From positions 1-8,480 of the forward strand of contig JBMNOT010000084.1 of NCBI GenBank assembly GCA_050943225.1: a stretch of 8,480 nt of DNA, read 5' to 3'. A model generated the notes under the pieces. The model saw only the letters and a list, made by a program, of their open reading frames with translations. It had not been told where the DNA came from and did not search any database. Every line of letters starts with the position of its first letter. Within the stretch, counting starts at the first letter, position 1. Below are positions 1-4,802 of this stretch, one piece after another. The stretch is from SZUA-584 sp050943225 (GTDB lineage: Bacteria > Bacillota > Clostridia > Christensenellales > SZUA-584). A program made the translations under genes and the position numbers.

Positions 1-2
1 TA

Positions 3-716
3 TTAAACCAGCTGTTCGCCGTTATGGTACACGGCAAGCACCTCAGTGCCGCTGCCCGCATGTTTTTTCCGAAAAGCTTCGGTGTCCGCAAAGTCCACAA
101 AGTGGATCGGAACAAAAAACCGCGGCTGCATCACCTCAACGAACTTGTCGGCTCCTTCGTCGTAATCGCGGCCCATACGCTTGTCCACAGGGAAAAAGGC
201 GTAATCGATATGCGCCACCTTATCCCGCAGGTATCTTATTTCCCGGTCGAAACACTTGTGCATCACCCGTGTGTAGCGCTCGTGGCCGTCGTCCTTCCAG
301 TGCCAGTCGTTAAGGTCGCCCGCATGGAAGAAACTTTTGCCCTCGCATTCGACATAAAAGCTGCCGCCCATGTCGGTGGAGCCAAACTCCCGCACATGGA
401 TATAGCCGTCGTCAAATTCCCGCCCGCGGGACAAAAACACCGTACCCTTTGGCACGTTCTCTGCAGAAATCGTATCGTCCAATATATAAGTCACCGGCAC
501 TCCGGCGTCCGCCCAGTCGAATATGCGGCGGTCGAAATGGTCATCGTGCGCATGCGACGCAAACACGTAGGCGCGCCCCGCCGCCCGTATGTCTTCCATG
601 CTCACATGGCCGTCGGGTATGCCTTTCCCCTGCGCGAAGCAGTAGTAATCGAACACCAGGAGCGATTCGTCCAGCGCCACGCACACGGCGCTGTGGTGAA
701 GATAATAAATACGCAT
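3..716 (-). CDS. MBL-fold metallo-hydrolase (UlaG-like)
   Basis: A complete 237-residue cytoplasmic protein of the metallo-beta-lactamase fold. The metal-binding signature HxHxDH is present as H55, H57, D59 and H60. Further likely ligands are H131 and D134 (in HAGD) and H205 (in PIHF near the C-terminus), so both zinc sites look intact. There is no signal peptide or membrane segment. The short N-terminal strand pair followed by a 'VFDYY' turn, and the overall length, resemble the UlaG-like branch of small MBL hydrolases, but the substrate cannot be read from the sequence. The ATG start is supported by an AAAAGG Shine-Dalgarno 8 nt upstream. It lies 75 bp downstream of the spoIVFB-like gene on the same strand and seems to have its own promoter in that gap, so a link to sporulation is not implied. 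MBL fold is near certain; lactonase or another specific activity is not assigned. Confidence 0.9.
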   Translation of the reverse strand: MRIYYLHHSAVCVALDESLLVFDYYCFAQGKGIPDGHVSMEDIRAAGRAYVFASHAHDDHFDRRIFDWADAGVPVTYILDDTISAENVPKGTVFLSRGREFDDGYIHVREFGSTDMGGSFYVECEGKSFFHAGDLNDWHWKDDGHERYTRVMHKCFDREIRYLRDKVAHIDYAFFPVDKRMGRDYDEGADKFVEVMQPRFFVPIHFVDFADTEAFRKKHAGSGTEVLAVYHNGEQLV

Positions 717-745
717 ATTGCCTGCCTTTTCCTTTTAATAACTTT

Positions 746-774
746 ATTGTATCACAAGACTTTCACTGTGCACA
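746..774 (-). promoter_or_regulatory. Predicted sigma-A promoter of the MBL hydrolase gene
   Basis: On the minus strand the -10 box TACAAT (746-751) is preceded by TGA (752-754), making an extended -10. With a 17-nt spacer the -35 position is TGTGCA (769-774), a poor match (3 of 6) that fits reliance on the extended -10. The predicted start near 739 gives a leader of about 23 nt. The -35 region lies inside a 12-bp palindrome. Confidence 0.5.
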
Positions 775-776
775 GT
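765..776. repeat. 12-bp perfect palindrome, possible operator
   Basis: ACTGTGCACAGT reads identically on both strands. It covers the predicted -35 region of the MBL hydrolase promoter, where a dimeric regulator could bind. No flanking T-tract follows it, so a terminator is unlikely. That it is an operator is inference from placement. Confidence 0.4.
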
Positions 777-791
777 ATAAGCGTGCCGTTA

Positions 792-1685
792 CTATAAGTG
801 CTGCGCCGTGCCGTTCTTCTGACGGTAAAGGCTGCCCAGGGTGACATTCACGCCCCTCTGCAGCATGCCGTTTAATATGTCGCGCTCGCTGAGCTCGCCG
901 AGCACGTCCATGTTGCTGTCCAGCACTGTCACGATGTTGTATTTGCCCGTTTCAAACTCGCGCATGATAACGCGTACCGACTGCGACTGCAGCGCAGCAA
1001 AGCGGTTGATATGCATCGTCTTGCGTTTGTCCAGCGCCTCCCGCTTGCCGGCGAGGTCGCGTATCAGCGTGTACGGCGCGCCCCTCAGTTCCTTGACGGC
1101 AGCCAGGCAGAGGAAAAAGCCCATGATGAAAAAGCTGACGTTCAGCACGCTTTCTATTGCCGTCCATATGCCCAGCCCCACGATGACTGCGGCGAAGAAT
1201 ATGCCGCCCACCGCCATCAGCCGCGTCGCGCGCTTATACCCCATGAACGGCGCGAACGCCGCCCGGGCGATGCGCCCGCCGTCCAGCGGCAGCGCTGGCA
1301 GCAGGTTCACAGCAGCCAGCGCCAGGTTGGACGTAATGATGCGGTCTTTCACGGCGATGGGAAAAGCGTATTTATCCACAAAAAAAATGGCGCAGGCCAG
1401 CGCCATGTTCGCCAGGGGGCCGGCCGCCGCCACCATGATCTCCTTCACGCGCGATACCGCAAAGCATTCCATTTTGGCAGCGCAGCCGAACGGAAACAGC
1501 TCCATCTCCGTCACCATCATGCCCAGCGCCGCCGACGCCAATACATGGGCCCACTCATGCACCAGCACGGCGGGCACGTAATACAGCAGCACATCCCCCC
1601 GGCCCAGTACAAACAGCAGCACCACCGCAGGGATGAGCAGCAGATTGATTTTAACCTTTCCGCCAAACAGGCGCAGCGATTTCAT
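792..1685 (-). CDS. spoIVFB: Site-2-type intramembrane metalloprotease, SpoIVFB-like (M50)
   Basis: A 297-residue polytopic membrane protease. The zinc motif HEWAH occupies residues 43-47 with catalytic Glu44, and the second M50 motif NLLPALPLDGGR spans 127-138 with Asp135 as third zinc ligand. These positions nearly match Bacillus subtilis SpoIVFB (E44, D137). About six hydrophobic segments are visible (roughly 13-29, 32-52, 84-103, 117-134, 157-174, 180-197). A C-terminal soluble region (about 224-290) looks like a CBS domain, as in SpoIVFB, where it senses ATP and contacts pro-sigma-K. In the known system the enzyme removes the pro-sequence of sigma-K in the mother cell. The start lies 5 bp after the stop of the spoIVFA-like gene; the TAAAGG ribosome site overlaps that stop, suggesting translational coupling. 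Stop is TAG. A generic M50/CBS protease is the alternative, but the adjacent SpoIVFA-like gene makes SpoIVFB much more likely. Confidence 0.9.
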   Translation of the reverse strand: MKSLRLFGGKVKINLLLIPAVVLLFVLGRGDVLLYYVPAVLVHEWAHVLASAALGMMVTEMELFPFGCAAKMECFAVSRVKEIMVAAAGPLANMALACAIFFVDKYAFPIAVKDRIITSNLALAAVNLLPALPLDGGRIARAAFAPFMGYKRATRLMAVGGIFFAAVIVGLGIWTAIESVLNVSFFIMGFFLCLAAVKELRGAPYTLIRDLAGKREALDKRKTMHINRFAALQSQSVRVIMREFETGKYNIVTVLDSNMDVLGELSERDILNGMLQRGVNVTLGSLYRQKNGTAQHL

Positions 1686-1690
1686 GGCCT

Positions 1691-2452
1691 TTAATGCTGC
1701 ACCGCCAAGAGCTGTTGTTCAATATACGCGATGGGGTCGATATATTCTTCGCCTTCCTTCATCTCCACATAGAGATAGCCGCCCAGCATTTTACCCACCG
1801 TCTGCCCCGCTTCCACGATATCATCCACCTGCACCACGGGGTCGATATTATAGTAAGTCACCGTTTCGCCGGTATCCAGCACTGTCACCACATAGCCGGC
1901 GCCGCCGATCTCGCCCACTGCCGTCACCGTGCTCCGTGCGATGGATCTCACGCTGCCCGAGGCCTCGATGCGCACGCCTTTCGACCCGGCCTTGCCGAAT
2001 TCCATCACAATGTCGCCGCTTGCCGGATACACAACGGACGGCTGACCCGGCTGCTCGCTGAACACCGCTTCCACCTCATCCAGCGTCTGCACAAACTTGA
2101 GCCGGCCGATATCCTTGTCGATGTCGAACTCATGGGTCACCACCCGGTTCAGCGTGTCCGTGACGCCGCCGCTGCCCGGCGTCTCCACGGTGCTGACCAC
2201 CAGCAAAGCGATGGCTATCGCGGCGCAGATGCCGGTTTTGATGAGCAGCTTCCTGTACGCCGGGTCCACATCATCGCCCAATGCCTTGCCGGCCGCTCTG
2301 CCCTTCCGGCGCACCAGGCGGAATGCACGGTCCCGCCAGGATGCCTTCCCTGCTGCCCGGGCCACACCGTCTTTTGGCCGGTATGAACCGCTTCCCGAAG
2401 GATATATGGTAAACCCCTCTATCTCCAGCTTTGGCAGGCTCTGCTTTTCCAT
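1691..2452 (-). CDS. spoIVFA: SpoIVFA-like membrane protein with degenerate LytM/M23 domain
   Basis: A 253-residue protein with the SpoIVFA layout: a basic cytoplasmic N-terminus (about 1-68), one membrane segment (about 69-87) and a C-terminal LytM/M23-like beta domain (roughly 145-250). The domain appears catalytically dead. Where active M23 enzymes have HxGxD, this one has SKGVR; the later HxH region reads YYNI; and the terminal 'LHFE' strand is LYVE. This fits known SpoIVFA, which scaffolds and inhibits SpoIVFB rather than cutting peptidoglycan, and is itself cut to release the block. Start choice: an in-frame ATG at 2465-2467 would add five residues, but the GGAGG ribosome site (2461-2465) overlaps it and sits 8 nt before the ATG at 2450-2452, so the latter is used. 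The protease gene follows 5 bp downstream. A divergent wall hydrolase lies upstream. Confidence 0.85.
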   Translation of the reverse strand: MEKQSLPKLEIEGFTIYPSGSGSYRPKDGVARAAGKASWRDRAFRLVRRKGRAAGKALGDDVDPAYRKLLIKTGICAAIAIALLVVSTVETPGSGGVTDTLNRVVTHEFDIDKDIGRLKFVQTLDEVEAVFSEQPGQPSVVYPASGDIVMEFGKAGSKGVRIEASGSVRSIARSTVTAVGEIGGAGYVVTVLDTGETVTYYNIDPVVQVDDIVEAGQTVGKMLGGYLYVEMKEGEEYIDPIAYIEQQLLAVQH

Positions 2453-2460
2453 CGTTCTCG

Positions 2461-2465
2461 CCTCC
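2461..2465 (-). promoter_or_regulatory. Shine-Dalgarno GGAGG deciding the spoIVFA start
   Basis: GGAGG on the minus strand lies 8 nt before the ATG at 2450-2452. It overlaps the further upstream in-frame ATG (2465-2467), which has no ribosome site of its own. Confidence 0.75.
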
Positions 2466-2482
2466 ATATATTTGGTTTTCTA

Positions 2483-2511
2483 TATATATGGCGAAAAAAA
2501 GCGGTTCATTC
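2483..2511 (-). promoter_or_regulatory. Candidate sigma-E-type promoter of spoIVFA-spoIVFB
   Basis: On the minus strand, GAATGAA (2505-2511) and CATATATA (2483-2490) are separated by 14 nt. This is the geometry of Bacillus sigma-E promoters, whose -10 is close to CATACAnT and whose -35 contains an ATA-like core. The match is partial (about 5 of 8 in the -10). Known spoIVF operons are sigma-E dependent, which fits. The predicted leader is about 24 nt. The stretch is AT-rich, so chance similarity is possible. Confidence 0.35.
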
Positions 2512-2656
2512 TTCGAATAATGGACGAATCTCCGCATATCCCGGAGTATTTTGTCCGTTTTCGGCAATACAGGCTGCAGTCCGGTACGCCGAGAATAAAA
2601 AGGGTATCCCCTGAAAACTCAAAGGACATGACAACCTGGGCCAGCGCATTTTTGGC

Positions 2657-2684
2657 TTGCAAATCCGGTTGCGCAATATATAAT
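2657..2684 (+). promoter_or_regulatory. Predicted sigma-A promoter of the NlpC/P60 gene
   Basis: A perfect TATAAT (2679-2684) is preceded by TTGCAA (2657-2662, 4 of 6 matches to TTGACA) with a 16-nt spacer. The start would fall near 2691, giving a leader of about 51 nt. The leader includes a small inverted repeat (CGGTT 2714-2718, AACCG 2726-2730) just before the ribosome site. A housekeeping-type promoter suggests expression is not restricted to sporulation. Confidence 0.5.
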
Positions 2685-2741
2685 AGTCTTTAAAGATTAC
2701 GAATTTGTTACAACGGTTCGCTCTTAACCGAAAGGACATTT

Positions 2742-4181
2742 ATGCATCCCGTATTAACTCGTATATTGCGGCCGGTCGTCAAAGCCCTTTACCGGCTGAT
2801 CCTCAAGGCGAAACGATTGATACGCAGGCAGCGCAGGCGCCGTACCCGTCAAACCGCGCCGCGGTTGCGCGAGCAGGCTGCTGCTGTCCGTATCAGTCCG
2901 GCTGTGCCTGCCGTTTCGGGTGCCAGCCCGGCCGCTGCGCCCGGATGGTCAGTCCGGAGCCTGTGGCTGCGCGTCTGCGCCTTCTTCAGCGAAAAAGGCT
3001 GGTGGAAAAGGTGGCCCGCGCTTGCGGGCATGGCCGTATTAGCGGCGGCTGTTGCTGTCGTGCTGATGCTGGCGCTGCCCGGCGCGGCTGCCAGTGGTGC
3101 AGTGCCGCCCGGCGGCGCTTACGCCGCTCTGGTCAACGTTCTGCCGGAAGCCACGCCTTCCGCGAGCCCTGAGCCTTCACCCAGCGCCATCCCGACGCTG
3201 CCTTCTGATCCTGTGAAAACGGTCACCGCATCTTCGGAGCCCGTGCCCACCCCTGAGCCCACTCCGCCCCCGCCCCAGCCCGGCATGCACGACGAACGCG
3301 TGATCGAGATCCAATCGCGGCTGATGGAGCTGGGCTATATGGACAACGACGAACCGACGGATTATTACGGCAGCGCCACCAAATATGCGCTGCAGCTGTT
3401 CCAGCGCAAGCATAAGCTCAGCGTAGACGGGCTTATCGGCGAGCAGACATGGGCTGCGCTGTTTTCCAAGGAAGCCCAGCCGTATACCGTCAAGCTGGGG
3501 GATCGCGGTACCGACGTCAAGGAAATCCAGCAGCGCCTGAAGGAGCTGAAATATTTCTCCGGCAGCATCACCGGCGAGTTCGGCGAAAAGACCGAAGCCG
3601 CAGTCAAGGCGTTCCAGAAGCGCAACGGCCTGACTGTGGACGGCAACGTCGGCGAGCACACGCGGGATGCGCTGTTCTCCGAAGACGCCAAGCCGGCCAA
3701 GAGCAGCAGCGGAAGCGGAAGCAGCAGCGGTGGCAGCAACAGCGGAAGCAGCGGCGGCAAGAGCGGCGGCAGCAGCAAAAAAACCGGCTCGCCGGCCACC
3801 AAGGATCCGGATGCCGCCAAAGTGGACGCCCTGATCGCGTTTGCGCAAACCCTGCTGGGCAAGGAATATACGCGAGGCGGCAAGGGGCCCGATGCATTCG
3901 ACTGCTCCGGCTTCGTATATTACTGCCTCAACAATTCAGGCGCCAAGAGCATCAAATACATGACGTCCGGCACCTGGGCCAAGAGCAGTTACGACCGCGT
4001 GGACAGCATCAGCGACTTAAAACCCGGCGACATCATCTGCTTCAAAGGCCACGTGGCCATCTACATGGGCGGCGGCCAGATGATCCATGCCTCGTCCAGC
4101 GCCGACAAGGTGGTCATCGGAAGCGCCACCGGCTCCTGGGCAAAAAGAAACTTTATCTGCGGTAGAAGAGTGGTCTATTAA
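2742..4181 (+). CDS. Membrane-anchored NlpC/P60 peptidoglycan hydrolase with two PG-binding domains
   Basis: A 479-residue modular wall enzyme. Order: a very basic N-terminus (1-91, with an Arg cluster at about 25-43), one membrane segment (about 92-112), a Pro/Ser/Thr-rich spacer (134-180), two peptidoglycan-binding type 1 repeats (about 183-241 and 250-312, each with the 'F Q ... G L x V D G' pattern), a Ser/Gly-rich linker (321-345) and a C-terminal NlpC/P60 domain (about 356-479). The catalytic Cys388 lies in DCSGF, His437 in GHVAIY and the third residue His449 in MIHAS, so it should be active. Family members cleave gamma-D-glutamyl-diaminopimelate or related stem-peptide bonds. The basic N-terminus would be cytoplasmic and the rest outside. 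AAAGGA 5 nt upstream supports the ATG. It is divergent from spoIVFAB, so a spore-wall role is possible but unproven. A 7-A run (3777-3783) follows the linker codons. Confidence 0.92.
   Translation: MHPVLTRILRPVVKALYRLILKAKRLIRRQRRRRTRQTAPRLREQAAAVRISPAVPAVSGASPAAAPGWSVRSLWLRVCAFFSEKGWWKRWPALAGMAVLAAAVAVVLMLALPGAAASGAVPPGGAYAALVNVLPEATPSASPEPSPSAIPTLPSDPVKTVTASSEPVPTPEPTPPPPQPGMHDERVIEIQSRLMELGYMDNDEPTDYYGSATKYALQLFQRKHKLSVDGLIGEQTWAALFSKEAQPYTVKLGDRGTDVKEIQQRLKELKYFSGSITGEFGEKTEAAVKAFQKRNGLTVDGNVGEHTRDALFSEDAKPAKSSSGSGSSSGGSNSGSSGGKSGGSSKKTGSPATKDPDAAKVDALIAFAQTLLGKEYTRGGKGPDAFDCSGFVYYCLNNSGAKSIKYMTSGTWAKSSYDRVDSISDLKPGDIICFKGHVAIYMGGGQMIHASSSADKVVIGSATGSWAKRNFICGRRVVY
3702..3776 (+). repeat. 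Low-complexity Ser/Gly codon tract within the hydrolase gene
   Basis: A run of 25 codons is almost entirely AGC serine with GGA, GGC or GGT glycine. It encodes a flexible Ser/Gly linker between the second peptidoglycan-binding domain and the NlpC/P60 domain. AGC-AGC-GGA-type units recur irregularly, so linker length may vary between strains. Confidence 0.8.
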
Positions 4182-4199
4182 AACGTTTGGAATATGCGC

Positions 4200-4234
4200 A
4201 AAAACGCCCCGCTTAAATCCGAGCAGGGCGTTTT
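4200..4234. terminator. Bidirectional rho-independent terminator
   Basis: Arms AAAACGCCCCGC (4201-4212) and GCAGGGCGTTTT (4223-4234) pair over 12 positions with one mismatch around a 10-nt loop. The right side ends in TTTT for the plus strand and the left side gives a five-T run on the minus strand. It sits between convergent stop codons at 4181 and 4265, so it should end both transcripts. Confidence 0.88.
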
Positions 4235-4264
4235 ATTCTGTTTGGAATTATGCCATATTGCGCG

Positions 4265-4669
4265 TCACGACAGCTTGGTGCCGCATTTGGAGCAGAAGGC
4301 GCTTCCCGGCGGATTGGCATTGCCGCACTGCGCACAGCGAACTTCGCCCGCACCCTGCGGCTGCTGGGGCGGCGGATACGGCGGTGGATATGCGCCGGTC
4401 TGCCCGTAATTTGCGCTCGGTCCATAGGGCGCCGCTCCAGGATAAGGCGGCGGATATTTCTGCTGGTATGCCTCAGACCCCGGCTTCGGGTCCAGGCACA
4501 GCGCCACAATCAGCCCGATCAGGAAGAAAAAGAACCCCAGCACCCAGAAGCCCCCGTAGCTGTAGCCTTTCTTTCCGGCTATGGTCGCCGGGATAAACGC
4601 AAGGCCCACCGCGGCTCCCAGACAGATTAACCACACCAGTACGCCAATGCCCGAATAATAGTAATCCAT
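4265..4669 (-). CDS. Small two-helix membrane protein with C-terminal zinc ribbon
   Basis: A 134-residue protein of unknown function. It has two hydrophobic segments (about 6-26 and 41-58) joined by a short loop with KKGYS, then a Pro/Tyr/Gly/Gln-rich low-complexity stretch (about 68-107), then a zinc ribbon with CxxC pairs at Cys112/Cys115 and Cys126/Cys129. The 'K-G-x-S ... W ... G ... LIVAL' pattern around helix 2 resembles a widespread family of small uncharacterised bacterial membrane proteins. The ribbon is most likely cytoplasmic; binding partners are unknown. Start choice: an in-frame ATG at 4685-4687 would add six residues, but it directly abuts and partly overlaps the purine-rich ribosome site AAAGGGG (4677-4683), which is 7 nt before the ATG at 4667-4669. 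The gene has its own promoter and converges on the wall hydrolase gene. Gene real: confident. Function: not assigned. Confidence 0.85.
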   Translation of the reverse strand: MDYYYSGIGVLVWLICLGAAVGLAFIPATIAGKKGYSYGGFWVLGFFFFLIGLIVALCLDPKPGSEAYQQKYPPPYPGAAPYGPSANYGQTGAYPPPYPPPQQPQGAGEVRCAQCGNANPPGSAFCSKCGTKLS

Positions 4670-4676
4670 AATACGG

Positions 4677-4683
4677 CCCCTTT
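4677..4683 (-). promoter_or_regulatory. Shine-Dalgarno AAAGGGG deciding the zinc-ribbon gene start
   Basis: The minus-strand AAAGGGG ends 7 nt before the ATG at 4667-4669. The upstream in-frame ATG (4685-4687) lies immediately before it and has no ribosome site of its own. Confidence 0.7.
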
Positions 4684-4698
4684 CCATATATTTTGTAT

Positions 4699-4707
4699 AT
4701 TATAACA
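4699..4707 (-). promoter_or_regulatory. Extended -10 promoter of the zinc-ribbon protein gene
   Basis: The minus strand reads TGT-TATAAT (4699-4707), a consensus -10 with the TGn extension. No good -35 is present at 16-18 nt. A 10-bp palindrome ATACATGTAT (4712-4721) lies 5 bp upstream of the TGn, in the spacer and -35 area. The predicted start is near 4692, with a leader of about 23 nt. Confidence 0.55.
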
Positions 4708-4752
4708 TTTCATACATGTATATGGAACTGCCCGCCAAAATATTTTGAAACT

Positions 4753-4784
4753 AAAAAGGCTTCACCAGATATCTTGGCGAAGCC
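4753..4784 (-). terminator. Rho-independent terminator of proS
   Basis: In the minus-strand transcript GGCTTCGCCA (4775-4784) pairs with TGGTGAAGCC (4758-4767) over 10 positions, one a G-U pair, around a 7-nt loop. Five T residues follow (plus-strand A at 4753-4757). It begins 18 bp after the proS stop codon. Confidence 0.92.
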
Positions 4785-4802
4785 CGTAATTGTTTTGTTA
4801 TA

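Noticed and set aside
24..797. Plus-strand 257-codon frame opposite the MBL hydrolase
   Set aside because: Antisense to a gene with all metal ligands intact, and no ribosome site or domain of its own.
841..1694. Plus-strand open frames of over 220 codons opposite the spoIVFB-like gene
   Set aside because: The minus strand encodes a protease with complete active-site motifs; the antisense frames show low-complexity composition and no domain.
2630..2693. Possible 21-codon leader peptide on the plus strand starting at an ATG after AAAGGA
   Set aside because: The ribosome site is only 1 nt from the ATG, and the predicted promoter -10 lies inside the frame, so it would not be transcribed whole.
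2714..2730. Small hairpin (CGGTT/AACCG) before the hydrolase ribosome site
   Set aside because: Only a 5-bp stem with a 7-nt loop. It could modestly affect translation but is not distinguishable from chance.
2480..2739. Short minus-strand frames in the divergent intergenic region
   Set aside because: No ribosome site or domain. They lie across the predicted promoters of both neighbouring genes.
3774..3786. Run of seven A residues after the Ser/Gly linker as a programmed frameshift or phase-variation site
   Set aside because: The reading frame continues into an intact NlpC/P60 domain, and the run is not in the phase of a canonical slippery heptamer (a C precedes the AAA AAA codons).
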